DNA of 64,000 bases from Pseudomonas putida. GTDB lineage: Bacteria > Pseudomonadota > Gammaproteobacteria > Pseudomonadales > Pseudomonadaceae. The translations under genes and the position numbers were made by a program. Shown here one piece after another: positions 44,262-53,216 of the stretch (the first letter of the stretch is position 1; the number at the start of each line of letters is the position of its first letter). Below the pieces are notes generated by a model. That model was not told the DNA's origin, did no database searches, and saw only the letters and a list, made by a program, of their open reading frames with translations. The stretch spans positions 5,022,001 to 5,086,000 of the forward strand of contig NZ_CP026115.2 of assembly GCF_009883635.2 (NCBI RefSeq), read 5' to 3'.

Positions 44262-45611
44262 TTAAGCCTTAGCCGGAAGACTACGTCCTTTCGCCAGGTA
44301 GGTGTTGAACTCATCGTCCGGCACCATGCTGCCACCCGTTCCCCAGACCAGGTGGGTAGCCTGCTGCAGCTGGGCAAGGGTGTAGCCCAGGCGAGCCAGA
44401 TAGTCGCTCGCCTGTAGCACCCGGACCATCCCGGGTACGCCGGCCAGCGCCGAGGGCTCCAGCTTGACCTTGTCCTGTTCGAAGGCAATCACCATCAGAC
44501 GGTACAGTTCTTCGTCGGTCACCGTGTAGTAGCCATCGATCAGCCGCTGCATGGCTTTGCCGACGAACCCGGACGGTCGCCCGACCGCCAGGCCGTCGGC
44601 GGCGGTGATGTTGTCGATGCCGAAGTCTTGCACGCTGGTTTCATCGTGCAGGCCGGTGTACACCCCCAGCAGCATGCAGGGCGAGTGGGTGGGCTCGGCG
44701 AAAACGCAGTGCACGGCATCGCCGAATACCAGCTTCAAGCCGAAGGCGACGCCGCCAGGGCCGCCGCCAACACCGCAGGGCAGGTAGACGAACAGCGGGT
44801 GATCGGCGTCCACCTTGATGCCGGCCTGGTCGAATTGTCGAGCCAGGCGCTCGGCGGCGACGGCATAACCCAGAAACAGTTGTGGGGAGTTCTCGTCGTC
44901 AACGAAATAGCAGCTGGGATCGGACGCTGCCTGTTGGCGGCCTTGCTCGACGGCAACGCTGTAGTCCGAGGCGTGCTCAACGACCGTTACACCGTTGGCG
45001 CGCAGCTTGTCCTTTTTCCACTGCCGGGCGTCGGATGACATGTGCACGCTGACCTGGAAGCCCAGCTTCGCGCTCATGATGCCGATCGACAAGCCCAGGT
45101 TACCGGTCGAACCCACGGCGATCTTGTACTGGCTGAAGAACGCGCGCGCCTGCTCGCTGGCCAAGAGGGCATAGTCATCGGAGGGCGTGATCAGGCCGGC
45201 TGCCAAGGCCAGGTCCTCAGCGTGCTTGAGCACCTCATGAATGCCGCCACGGGCCTTGATGGAGCCTGAAATGGGCAGGTCGCTGTCGGCTTTCAGCCAC
45301 AGACTACCCACATGCTGCAGTGATCCTTCTTCGATCAGTTGCTGGCGAAGCTGCGGCAGTGGGGCGATGTGCGACTCGATAACCCCGCCGGTAGCGGCCG
45401 TTTCGGGGAACACGGTGGCGAGGTAGGGCGCAAACCGCTGCAGCCGCTGGCTCGCGGCCTGTACATCTTCAGCGGTCAAGCCCACGTCGCTCAACGCTTC
45501 TGACGCCTTGGCAATAGCAGGGTTGAACCAGCTGGTTTCCTTCAGGGCGACCAGCTCGGCAATGATCGGGTGGCTTTGTTGCCAGGCTTGCAAGGTTTTT
45601 CCGTGAATCAT
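44262..45611 (-). CDS. dsdA: D-serine ammonia-lyase (D-serine dehydratase)
   Basis: A 449-residue PLP enzyme converting D-serine to pyruvate and ammonia. The Schiff-base Lys119 is in [16 protein letters not shown], the phosphate-binding glycine loop is [12 protein letters not shown], and [19 protein letters not shown] and [12 protein letters not shown] are typical of DsdA. I start it at 45611 ([10 protein letters not shown]) after AGGTGA; this gives the standard length, whereas the frame to 45653 is longer than the family. No dsdC or dsdX gene is adjacent. It is transcribed alone. Confidence 0.95.
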   Translation of the reverse strand: MIHGKTLQAWQQSHPIIAELVALKETSWFNPAIAKASEALSDVGLTAEDVQAASQRLQRFAPYLATVFPETAATGGVIESHIAPLPQLRQQLIEEGSLQHVGSLWLKADSDLPISGSIKARGGIHEVLKHAEDLALAAGLITPSDDYALLASEQARAFFSQYKIAVGSTGNLGLSIGIMSAKLGFQVSVHMSSDARQWKKDKLRANGVTVVEHASDYSVAVEQGRQQAASDPSCYFVDDENSPQLFLGYAVAAERLARQFDQAGIKVDADHPLFVYLPCGVGGGPGGVAFGLKLVFGDAVHCVFAEPTHSPCMLLGVYTGLHDETSVQDFGIDNITAADGLAVGRPSGFVGKAMQRLIDGYYTVTDEELYRLMVIAFEQDKVKLEPSALAGVPGMVRVLQASDYLARLGYTLAQLQQATHLVWGTGGSMVPDDEFNTYLAKGRSLPAKA

Positions 45612-46171
45612 GATTTCACCTGTAGCGCAGTCTGTGCACAGTAGATCAGACAATCTTCGAAAGCAGCAGGGTCAGGCACAAGGCAATTATCGAGGCCAGC
45701 ACGGTCGCTGCGGCAAATTCTTGTTGGTTTCCAACCATTAGATTTCAGCGATTTGATCGACTCAAACGATCGCTTTTCAATGCATAGGTGAACCCATGTC
45801 ACCTATGGCATTGAGTTGGTATTCAGAGTGGGGGGCGACTCAATACGAAAATGCTGAAGATCGTCGCCCTGGCGAAGAAGTCCACCGTATCGAACCAGTC
45901 ATCCCTTGCCAGCTCGCCCGAGAGCAGGCTTCGGAGTTGATGGGTGATGGCCAGGACCTTGATGGATGGCGCCGAGGTAGGCATGGGGGCTGCGAAAGGC
46001 CAGGTCTGAGAACGCATCACGGCTGCCAGGTGTTCGTCGACAATTGTGCAGCGCCTGTGAGTTCGAGCGCCGCGCGGGCGGCGCTCGGTCTTACAGGCGC
46101 TGTCTGTTCAACGTCGAACACCTTTTGGCCATCACGCCATCAATCTGGCGATAACGACCCACCGCTGCACA
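45612..46171. other. Intergenic region with REP-like palindrome
   Basis: A 560-base gap between dsdA and pcaJ. The left part should contain the dsdA promoter. A forward open frame at 45796-46197 spans the palindrome and shows no protein-family features, so I do not call a gene. The palindrome is listed separately. Confidence 0.5.
46049..46102. repeat. REP-like nested palindrome
   Basis: CAGCGCCTGT (46049-46058) pairs with ACAGGCGCTG (46093-46102), and inside it CGAGCGCCGC (46064-46073) pairs with GCGGCGCTCG (46078-46087). The inner core is almost the same as part of the 54-bp repeat at 251-477. It lies 70 bases past the pcaJ stop and may also end that transcript. Confidence 0.7.
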
Positions 46172-46813
46172 TCACTGAATCAGCGGCACGCCACTGAGCG
46201 CCTGCAACTGCTCGAAGTCGATGTCAGCGCAGATCTCTACCACTTTCAGTCCATCGGCGGTCACTTCCAGCACGGCCAGGTCGGTGTAGATGCGGCTGAC
46301 GCAACCGATGCCGGTCAGCGGGTAGGTGCACTCGGGCACCAGCTTGCTTTCGCCGGACTTGGTCAGGTGGTCCATCATCACGAACACCTGGCGGGCGCCG
46401 GTGGCCAGGTCCATCGCACCGCCCACGGCGGGGATCGAACCTTCGGCGCCGGTGTGCCAGTTGGCCAGGTCGCCCTTGACCGAGACCTGGAAGGCGCCCA
46501 GCACGGCGATGTCCAGGTGGCCGCCACGCATCATCGAGAACGAGTCGGCGTGGTGGAAGAAAGCACCGCCGGTGAGCAGGGTCACGTGCTGCTTGCCGGC
46601 GTTGATCAGTTCATCGTCTTCCTCGCCCGGCGCCGGGCTTGGGCCCATGCCCAGCAGGCCGTTCTCGCTGTGCAGGAACACTTCCTTGTCGCCCAGGTAG
46701 TTGGCCACCAGGGTCGGTGCGCCGATGCCCAGGTTGACGTACGCGCCTTCCTGGATGTCCGCGGCCACGCGCTGGGCCATCTCGGTGCGGGAGAGCTTTT
46801 TGGTGATGGTCAT
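46172..46813 (-). CDS. pcaJ: 3-oxoadipate CoA-transferase, subunit B
   Basis: A 213-residue class I CoA-transferase beta subunit. The catalytic Glu50 is in FLHSENGLLGMGP, with GGAFFHHADSFSMMRGGHLD and the C-terminal CVSRIYTDLAVLEVT. The sequence is almost the one I recall for P. putida PcaJ. With PcaI it moves CoA from succinyl-CoA to 3-oxoadipate, the penultimate step of aromatic breakdown through the beta-ketoadipate pathway. It follows pcaI with 8 bases between, so the two form one operon. Confidence 0.95.
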   Translation of the reverse strand: MTITKKLSRTEMAQRVAADIQEGAYVNLGIGAPTLVANYLGDKEVFLHSENGLLGMGPSPAPGEEDDELINAGKQHVTLLTGGAFFHHADSFSMMRGGHLDIAVLGAFQVSVKGDLANWHTGAEGSIPAVGGAMDLATGARQVFVMMDHLTKSGESKLVPECTYPLTGIGCVSRIYTDLAVLEVTADGLKVVEICADIDFEQLQALSGVPLIQ

Positions 46814-46821
46814 GGCAGGCC

Positions 46822-47517
46822 TCAGACAGCGTTGGCGATCGAAGAAGCGGCAGCGCCGGAAACGGCGACCACGCGCTGGACGAAGATACCCGGGGTGATG
46901 ATGTGTTCCGGGTCCAGTTCACCGAGCTCGACGATCTGGTCGACCTGGGCGATGGCGGTCCTGGCGGCCATGGCCATGATCGGGCCGAAGTTGCGCGCGG
47001 CCTTGCGGTACACCAGGTTGCCCCAACGGTCACCCTTGTGCGCCTTGATCAGCGCGAAGTCGGCGTGCAGCGGCATTTCCAGCACGTACTGGCGGCCGTC
47101 GATCTCACGGGTTTCCTTGCCTTCGGCCAGCAGGGTGCCGTAGCCGGTCGGCGAGAAGAATGCACCGATGCCCGAACCTGCGGCACGGATACGCTCGGCC
47201 AGGTTGCCTTGCGGTACCACTTCCAGTTCGATCTTGCCGGTGCGGTACAGTTCGTCGAAGACGTAGGAGTCAGACTGGCGCGGGAAGGAACAGATCACCT
47301 TGCGCACGCTGCCGGCCATCAGCAGAGCGGCCAGGCCGATCTCGCCGTTGCCGGCGTTGTTGCTGATGATGGTCAGGTCGCGGGCACCGGTGGCGATCAG
47401 GCCATCGATGAGTTCGGACGGCATCCCGGCGGTGCCGAAGCCACCGACCATGATGGTCGAACCGTCGGTAATCCCTTCCACCGCGCTGGCGATGGACTCA
47501 AACGTTTTATTGATCAC
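46822..47517 (-). CDS. pcaI: 3-oxoadipate CoA-transferase, subunit A
   Basis: A 231-residue class I CoA-transferase alpha subunit. Landmarks are DGSTIMVGGFGTAGMPSELI (the glycine-rich CoA region), ISNNAGNGEIGLAALL and AGSGIGAFFSPTGYGTLLAEG. It nearly matches P. putida PcaI. It forms the heteromeric transferase with PcaJ. It is the first gene of the pcaIJ operon, with two PcaR-like sites about 150-180 bases upstream. Other pca genes are not in the window, consistent with the scattered pca regulon of this group. Confidence 0.95.
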   Translation of the reverse strand: MINKTFESIASAVEGITDGSTIMVGGFGTAGMPSELIDGLIATGARDLTIISNNAGNGEIGLAALLMAGSVRKVICSFPRQSDSYVFDELYRTGKIELEVVPQGNLAERIRAAGSGIGAFFSPTGYGTLLAEGKETREIDGRQYVLEMPLHADFALIKAHKGDRWGNLVYRKAARNFGPIMAMAARTAIAQVDQIVELGELDPEHIITPGIFVQRVVAVSGAAASSIANAV

Positions 47518-47666
47518 AGCGAGCTCCTGGTTCTTCCTGGAGTATGGATTGTCGACCTGGCCGCGTGTTTACGCGGTGGGGCCATTCAGCGCGTTGGCGT
47601 TGTGTGCTGACTTGTCCATAGCGTGCCGCAATGCGGTGCAACAGTAGAGAGGGTGGAGAGGAATTC

Positions 47667-47700
47667 GTGCGATTACCGAACAATTGTGCGATTTCTGACC
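47667..47700 (-). promoter_or_regulatory. Two PcaR-like operator repeats upstream of pcaI
   Basis: On the reverse strand, GTTCGGTAATCGCAC (47681-47667) and GGTCAGAAATCGCAC (47700-47686) are direct repeats matching at 12 of 15 positions and separated by 4 bases. As I remember it, the PcaR site at the P. putida pcaIJ promoter is GTTCGATAATCGCAC, which differs from the first repeat by one base. PcaR activates pcaIJ in response to 3-oxoadipate. Confidence 0.7.
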
Positions 47701-47718
47701 GGCCCGGATGACGTGCGT

Positions 47719-48633
47719 TCACTCGGATGCAAACGACGGTCGTTCCGCGAACCAGGCCACCGCCAGCGCCTTGAACGCTTCAGCCGAAGGCGTCAGCGGA
47801 TAGCGCTGGTCATGGGCCAGGACGATGCTGTGGGTGGGCAACTTTTCCTCGGTCGGCCGACAGACCAGCGCTTGGCCATCGTAGCTACGATCACCAAATG
47901 GCCGGGTGTAGATCAGCGCCACGCCAAAGCCATTGGCGACCAGGCTGCGCTGCAATTCGAAGGTGCGCACGCGGTGCACAACGGCGGGGGTAAGGTCGTA
48001 AAAGCTGAACAGGTTCAGCACATGCTGCCAACTTTGCGCCTGATCGGTGACCACCAAGGTGTATTCGGCCAGCGCCTTGAGGCTCACACGTGGCTCCTTG
48101 GCCAACGGGTGATCGGCTGCCAGCAGTACCTGAGCGGTCAGTTGGCACAGCTCGGTGGTTTGCGTGTTCGGCGGCAAACCCAGGTCGTAGGTGATTGCCA
48201 ATTCGATCGCCCCTTCACTGAGGCGCTTGCCCACGTAATCGAAGCTACCATCGCGCATGTCGACTGTGACCCTTGGGCAGGACTCCTGCATCCGCCGCAC
48301 GATTTGCGGCAGGCAATAGGGCGCCAGGTCCTCAAAGCAGCCGACCACCAGTTCGCCGACGCACTCGCCTGCATTGGCGTGGATTTCGGCAAAGGTCTGG
48401 GCCTCTGCCAGCACGCGCCGGGCCTGGACCATGACGGTACGCCCGAACGGGGTCAGCGATATGCCCAGGCCCCGCTGGCGGATGAAAATCGCTTGCCCCA
48501 GCACCTCCTCCAGCTCGGTGATGGCTGCCGAGATGGACGGTTGTGAAACATGAAGCTCCATGGCGGCAGTGGTCAGGTTGCCGTGCTTGGCCGCTGCGAG
48601 CGCATAGCGAAGTTGTCGCAGGGTGAACTTCAT
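47719..48633 (-). CDS. LysR-family regulator, divergent from the betaine-type ABC genes
   Basis: A 304-residue LTTR. The HTH opens MKFTLRQLRYALAAAKHGNLTTAAMELHVS and the effector domain runs from about 90 (GECVGELVVGCFEDLAPYCLP). It is transcribed away from the ABC transporter/lyase operon with a 102-base AT-rich gap, so it is the likely regulator of that operon. The inducer could be the imported compound or a breakdown product. Confidence 0.9.
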   Translation of the reverse strand: MKFTLRQLRYALAAAKHGNLTTAAMELHVSQPSISAAITELEEVLGQAIFIRQRGLGISLTPFGRTVMVQARRVLAEAQTFAEIHANAGECVGELVVGCFEDLAPYCLPQIVRRMQESCPRVTVDMRDGSFDYVGKRLSEGAIELAITYDLGLPPNTQTTELCQLTAQVLLAADHPLAKEPRVSLKALAEYTLVVTDQAQSWQHVLNLFSFYDLTPAVVHRVRTFELQRSLVANGFGVALIYTRPFGDRSYDGQALVCRPTEEKLPTHSIVLAHDQRYPLTPSAEAFKALAVAWFAERPSFASE

Positions 48634-48735
48634 AGCTTTTTCCGTTGTGATGCATCAGGACTTATTATTTTATCCTTTTTTTTTGTTGTGAAATATTTCT
48701 CCTGCGCAGTGATCATCATGTTTGGGAGCGTCACA

Positions 48736-49704
48736 ATGACAATTACAAAGGCTCTGCTGACCACGACTCTTTCTTTCGGGCTGCTGGCGTCCGCAGGCGC
48801 TAGCCAGGCGGCCGGTTGGTGCGAGTCTGGCAAACCGGTGAAATTCGCCGGTTTGAACTGGGAAAGCGGGATGTTGCTCACGGATGTGATGCAGTTCGTG
48901 CTCAAAAATGGCTATGGCTGTGATACCGACAGCTTGCCGGGCAACTCCATTTCCATGGAAAACGCCCTGAGCAGCAACGATATCCAGGTGTTTGCCGAAG
49001 AGTGGGTAGGGCGCAGCGAGGTCTGGAACAAGGCCGCGGCCGCCGGCAAGGTCGTCGGCGTCGGCTCGCCGGTGGTCGGCGCGGTCGAAGGCTGGTACGT
49101 ACCGCGTTATGTGATCGAAGGCGATGCCAAGCGCAAGCTCGAAGCCAAGGCGCCGAACCTCAAGAACATCGCCGATCTGGGCCAATACGCCCAGGTGTTC
49201 AAGGACCCGGAAGAACCAGACAAGGGCCGCTTCTACAACTGCCCGGCCGGCTGGACCTGCGAGCTGGACAACAGCGAAATGCTCAAGAGCTACGGCCTGG
49301 AAAACACCTACACCAACTTCCGCCCAGGCACCGGCCCGGCACTGGATGCCGCCGTGTTGTCGAGCTACAAGCGTGGCGAGCCAATCCTCTTCTACTACTG
49401 GTCGCCAACCCCGCTGATGGGCCAGGCCGACCTGGTCAAACTGGACGAGAAACCCGGCGTGGACAAGTCCGTGACCATCAAGGTGGGCGTATCGAAGACC
49501 TTCCACGAGCAGGCGCCGGAGCTGGTGGCGGTGCTGGAGAAGATCAACCTGCCGATCGACCTGCTGAACCAGAACCTGGGGCGCATGAGCAAGGAGCGTA
49601 TCGAGTCGCCGGAGCTGGCCAAGCTGTTCCTCAAGGAACACCCCGAAGTCTGGCACCGCTGGGTCAGCGAAGACGCAGCCAAAAAGGTAGACGCGGCACT
49701 CTGA
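48736..49704 (+). CDS. Betaine/proline-type ABC transporter substrate-binding protein (OpuAC/ProX class)
   Basis: A 322-residue periplasmic binding protein. The signal peptide covers about 1-26 (ending SQAAG), and the OpuAC fold fills the mature part (KFAGLNWESGMLLTDVMQFVL; FAEEWVGRSEVWNKA; EGWYVPRYVIEGD; GEPILFYYWSPTPLMGQ). Several Trp/Tyr residues in these stretches could form the aromatic cage that holds trimethylammonium groups, although members of the class also bind histidine (HutX). Cysteines near 171 and 177 (YNCPAGWTCEL) may pair. GGGAG precedes the ATG at 48736. It is the first gene of the importer/lyase operon. Confidence 0.88.
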   Translation: MTITKALLTTTLSFGLLASAGASQAAGWCESGKPVKFAGLNWESGMLLTDVMQFVLKNGYGCDTDSLPGNSISMENALSSNDIQVFAEEWVGRSEVWNKAAAAGKVVGVGSPVVGAVEGWYVPRYVIEGDAKRKLEAKAPNLKNIADLGQYAQVFKDPEEPDKGRFYNCPAGWTCELDNSEMLKSYGLENTYTNFRPGTGPALDAAVLSSYKRGEPILFYYWSPTPLMGQADLVKLDEKPGVDKSVTIKVGVSKTFHEQAPELVAVLEKINLPIDLLNQNLGRMSKERIESPELAKLFLKEHPEVWHRWVSEDAAKKVDAAL

Positions 49705-49779
49705 GGGTGTGAGCGGGTCCGGCGCCTGCCGGGCACGCCATACAGCAGTCCGCTTCATGCACTTGCTCGAGAGAATTCC

Positions 49780-50631
49780 ATGTTTCCCAAGAATTTCACG
49801 TTTTCCATTGCCGACTGGGTCAATGGCTGGGTCGACGCGTTGGTCACCAACTACGGCGACGTGTTCCGGCACATTTCCGAGACCCTGCTGTGGGCCATCG
49901 TCAGCCTCGAAGGCCTGCTGCGCGCAACCCCCTGGTGGCTGATGCTGGCTGTCGTCGGCGGTATTGCCTGGCACGCCACCCGCAAGATCGTACCCACGGC
50001 GGTGATCGTCGGCTTGCTGTTCCTGGTTGGGGCAGTAGGGCTCTGGGACAAGCTGATGCAGACCCTGGCGCTGATGCTGGTGGCCACGCTGATATCGGTG
50101 CTGGTCGGCATTCCGCTGGGCATCCTGTCGGCGCGCAACGATCGCCTGCGGGCGGTGTTGATGCCGCTGCTCGACATCATGCAGACCATGCCCAGCTTCG
50201 TGTACCTGATTCCGGTGCTGATGCTGTTCGGCCTGGGCAAGGTGCCGGCGATCTTTGCCACCGTCATCTATGCCGCGCCACCGCTGATTCGCCTGACCGA
50301 CCTGGGTATTCGCCAGGTGGACGGCGAGGTCATGGAGGCGATCAATGCCTTTGGTGCCAATCGCCTGCAACAACTGTTCGGTGTGCAGCTGCCACTGGCG
50401 TTGCCGAGCATCATGGCCGGTATCAACCAGACCACCATGATGGCCCTGTCGATGGTGGTCATCGCCTCGATGATCGGTGCCCGTGGCCTGGGTGAAGACG
50501 TGCTGGTCGGCATCCAGACCCTGAACGTAGGCCGCGGCCTCGAAGCGGGCCTGGCCATTGTGATTCTGGCGGTTGTGATCGACCGCATTACCCAGGCCTA
50601 TGGCCGGCCACGGCATGGGGTGGGCAAATGA
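49780..50631 (+). CDS. Betaine-type ABC transporter permease (ProW-like)
   Basis: A 283-residue inner-membrane permease with about six membrane segments and the BPD_transp_1 loop ([33 protein letters not shown], by region) that contacts the ATPase. A hydrophilic N terminus of about 40 residues precedes the first helix. The likely role is import of a betaine or histidine-like compound. The gene starts 75 bases after the binding-protein gene and overlaps the ATPase gene by 4 bases. Confidence 0.9.
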   Translation: MFPKNFTFSIADWVNGWVDALVTNYGDVFRHISETLLWAIVSLEGLLRATPWWLMLAVVGGIAWHATRKIVPTAVIVGLLFLVGAVGLWDKLMQTLALMLVATLISVLVGIPLGILSARNDRLRAVLMPLLDIMQTMPSFVYLIPVLMLFGLGKVPAIFATVIYAAPPLIRLTDLGIRQVDGEVMEAINAFGANRLQQLFGVQLPLALPSIMAGINQTTMMALSMVVIASMIGARGLGEDVLVGIQTLNVGRGLEAGLAIVILAVVIDRITQAYGRPRHGVGK

Positions 50632-51461
50632 GCGCCAAGCAGATGATGAACAAGATCGAAGTCAAGAACGTCTACAAGATTTTCGGGGCGCGCGCCGAGG
50701 ATGCCCTGAAGCTGATCCGCCAGAAAAAACCCAAGGATCAGGTACTGGCCGAGACCGGCTGCGTGGTTGGGGTCAATGACCTTTCGTTGTCCATCGGCAG
50801 CGGCGAGATTTTCGTGATCATGGGGCTGTCGGGCTCGGGCAAGTCGACCCTGGTGCGCCACTTCAACCGCCTGATCGACCCCACCAGCGGCGAGATCCTG
50901 GTCGATGGCGAGGACATCCTGCAGTACGACATGGACGCCCTGCGCGAATTCCGCCGGCACAAGATCAGCATGGTGTTCCAGAGCTTCGGCCTGTTGCCGC
51001 ACCGCACGGTGCTGGACAACGTCGCCTATGGCCTGAAAGTCCGTGGCGAGAGCAAGGCCACCTGCACCGAGCGCGCCCTGCACTGGATCGCCACGGTGGG
51101 CCTCAAGGGTTACGAAAAATCGTACCCGCACCAGTTGTCGGGCGGCATGCGTCAGCGCGTCGGCCTGGCCCGTGCCCTGGCGGCCGACACCGACATCATC
51201 CTGATGGACGAAGCCTTCAGTGCGCTCGACCCGCTGATCCGCGCCGAGATGCAGGACCAGTTGCTGGAACTGCAAAAGACCTTGCACAAGACCATCGTCT
51301 TCATCACCCACGACCTGGATGAAGCAGTGCGCATCGGCAACCGGATCGCCATTCTCAAGGACGGTCGCCTGATCCAGGTCGGCACGCCGAAGGAAATCCT
51401 CTACCAGCCTGCGGACGACTACGTCGATCGTTTCGTGCAGCGCCGCGTAGCTTCGCATTAA
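50628..51461 (+). CDS. Betaine-type ABC transporter ATP-binding protein (ProV-like, no CBS domains)
   Basis: A 277-residue ATPase. Walker A is GLSGSGKST (about 67), the signature [15 protein letters not shown] (about 168), Walker [12 protein letters not shown], and the switch His in FITHD. The N-terminal extension ([23 protein letters not shown]) is typical of ProV/OpuAA, but the C-terminal CBS pair that senses osmolarity is missing. That makes a nutrient uptake role, as for HutV-type proteins, more likely than osmoprotection. It is followed 12 bases later by the lyase-like gene. Confidence 0.92.
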   Translation: MSAKQMMNKIEVKNVYKIFGARAEDALKLIRQKKPKDQVLAETGCVVGVNDLSLSIGSGEIFVIMGLSGSGKSTLVRHFNRLIDPTSGEILVDGEDILQYDMDALREFRRHKISMVFQSFGLLPHRTVLDNVAYGLKVRGESKATCTERALHWIATVGLKGYEKSYPHQLSGGMRQRVGLARALAADTDIILMDEAFSALDPLIRAEMQDQLLELQKTLHKTIVFITHDLDEAVRIGNRIAILKDGRLIQVGTPKEILYQPADDYVDRFVQRRVASH

Positions 51462-51473
51462 GGAACCGCGTGT

Positions 51474-52997
51474 ATGTCGTTTGCCGAAAAAATCATCATC
51501 GCCGATACCCCCGTTCGCTGGCAGGACGTGGTGGCCGTGGCGCGACACGGGGCAAAGCTCGAGCTGGCCCCATCGGCTTGGGCGCGGATCGACAACGCCC
51601 AGGCGATCGTCCAGCGGATCGTGGCCAGTGGTGAGCGTGCCTATGGCGTCAACACCGGGCTGGGCGCCTTGTGCAATGTCTCGTTGCAGGACGAACAGCT
51701 CAGCCAGCTGTCGCGCAACACCTTGCTCAGCCATGCCTGTGGCGTGGGTGCCGCACTGTCGGACGAGCAGACCCGGGCGATCATCTGCGCGGCGATCATC
51801 AATTTCTGCCAGGGCCGTTCCGGCCTTCAGCGCAAGGTGGTCGAGGCGCTGCTGACCTTGCTCAACCAGCACATCACGCCGCAGGTGCCGAAACAGGGGT
51901 CGGTGGGTTACCTGACCCACATGGCCCACATCAGCATCAGCTTGTTGGGGGTCGGCCAGGTCAGCTATCGCGGCCAGATCATGCCGGCGCAGCAAGCCCT
52001 GGAGGAGGTGGGTCTGGCACCGGTCAAGCTGGGTGCCAAGGATGGTCTGTGCCTGGTCAACGGCACCCCATGCATGACCGGCCTGAGCTGCCTGTCCCTG
52101 GACGACGCCACGCGCTTGAGCCAATGGGCGGACGTGATCGGCGCCATGAGCTTCGAGGCCCTGCGTGGCCAGCTCGATGCCTTCGACCCTGAAATCATCG
52201 CGATGAAGCCGCACCCCGGCATGCAGCGCGTGGGCAGCAACTTGCGGCGCCTGCTCGACGGCAGTGAAATCATTGCCAGCAGCCATGGCATTCGCACCCA
52301 GGACGCCTTAAGCATTCGTTCGATCCCGCAGGTTCACGGTGCCGCGCGCGATCAGTTGGCACACGCGGCGCGGCAGATCGAAACCGAGCTCAACTCCTCG
52401 ACCGACAACCCGATGTTGCTGGGTACGCCCGAGTCGTACCGAGTGGTGTCCCAGGCCAATCCCCACGGCCAGTCCGTGGCCATGGCGGCCGACTTGCTGG
52501 CCATCGCGGTGGCCGAGATCGGGGCGATTGCCGAGCGTCGCCTGGATCGCCTGATCAACCCGTTGGTCAGCGGCTTGCCGGCGTTCCTGGTCAGCCAGCC
52601 GGGGGTGAATTCGGGCATGATGATCGTGCAGTACGTGGCCGCTTCGCTGTGTGCGGAAAACCGTCAGCTGGCACAACCGGCCGTCATCGACAACTACGTC
52701 ACCTCCGGCCTGCAGGAGGATCACCTGAGCATGGGCACCAATGCCGGCTTGAAGCTGCACCGCGCCCTGGAGAACTGCACGCAGATCCTCGCCATCGAAT
52801 ACCTGTTGGCGGCCCAGGCATTCGAGTTTCTCAAGGAGCAGCGCTTCGGTGCCGGCACCGGGGTTGCCTGGCGGTTGTTGCGCGAACGGGTCCCGGCCTA
52901 TGCCCAGGACCGTTGGCTGGCCCCGGATATCATCAGCAGTGCAGCGATCTTGAAGGACCCCGGCGTGCTGGGTGTTGCGTTCCCTGATTTGCTATGA
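51474..52997 (+). CDS. Histidine/aromatic ammonia-lyase family protein lacking the MIO triad (ergothionase-like candidate)
   Basis: A 507-residue HAL/PAL-fold protein with many conserved parts: YGVNTGLG (Tyr57, cf. HAL Tyr53), LVNGTPCMTG (Asn), STDNPML, PAFLVSQPGVNSG and GLQEDHLSMG (Gln-Glu). Where normal family members have GSVGASGDLAPLAHM, this protein has GSVGYLTHMAHI at residues 142-153. The Ala-Ser-Gly that cyclises to the MIO prosthetic group is deleted, three residues shorter overall. The usual second Tyr of QDPYSLR is also changed (QDALSIR). It therefore cannot be an ordinary histidase. Ergothionase is a HAL relative that releases trimethylamine without MIO. The adjacent betaine importer fits such a substrate (ergothioneine, hercynine or similar). 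It could also be a non-catalytic or other lyase. Confidence 0.8.
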   Translation: MSFAEKIIIADTPVRWQDVVAVARHGAKLELAPSAWARIDNAQAIVQRIVASGERAYGVNTGLGALCNVSLQDEQLSQLSRNTLLSHACGVGAALSDEQTRAIICAAIINFCQGRSGLQRKVVEALLTLLNQHITPQVPKQGSVGYLTHMAHISISLLGVGQVSYRGQIMPAQQALEEVGLAPVKLGAKDGLCLVNGTPCMTGLSCLSLDDATRLSQWADVIGAMSFEALRGQLDAFDPEIIAMKPHPGMQRVGSNLRRLLDGSEIIASSHGIRTQDALSIRSIPQVHGAARDQLAHAARQIETELNSSTDNPMLLGTPESYRVVSQANPHGQSVAMAADLLAIAVAEIGAIAERRLDRLINPLVSGLPAFLVSQPGVNSGMMIVQYVAASLCAENRQLAQPAVIDNYVTSGLQEDHLSMGTNAGLKLHRALENCTQILAIEYLLAAQAFEFLKEQRFGAGTGVAWRLLRERVPAYAQDRWLAPDIISSAAILKDPGVLGVAFPDLL

Positions 52998-53142
52998 GAG
53001 CTGTCCGTGGGGGAGGGCCGCTCTGCGGCCCATCGCCAGCAATGAATACGCAACCTTTTTGTCGACCCTCCAGGTATGGGAGGACAAGGACGGTCAGCCC
53101 GATTCAGAGGCGCTAACCGACCCAAATATTTTGTAACTTCCG

Positions 53143-53170
53143 GTACGATGATTTTACATAGACATCATAC
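53143..53170 (+). promoter_or_regulatory. NikR operator upstream of nikA
   Basis: GTACGA (53143-53148), a 16-base spacer and TCATAC (53165-53170) match the E. coli NikR site GTATGA-N16-TCATAC in all but one base, with the exact spacing. It lies 47 bases before the nikA start. Nickel-bound NikR would shut off uptake. No nikR gene is found in the window. Confidence 0.85.
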
Positions 53171-53216
53171 CCACCACTCTTTAGCCTACGGCCTCCGTTG
53201 AAGTGGGGGACGCAGT

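Noticed and set aside
45796..46197. 133-codon plus-strand frame between dsdA and pcaJ
   Set aside because: It reads through the REP-like palindrome and into the end of pcaJ, and has no family features.
51474..52997. Straight annotation of the lyase-family gene as hutH (histidase)
   Set aside because: The Ala-Ser-Gly needed for the MIO cofactor is missing and no other hut genes are adjacent, so the usual name would mislead.
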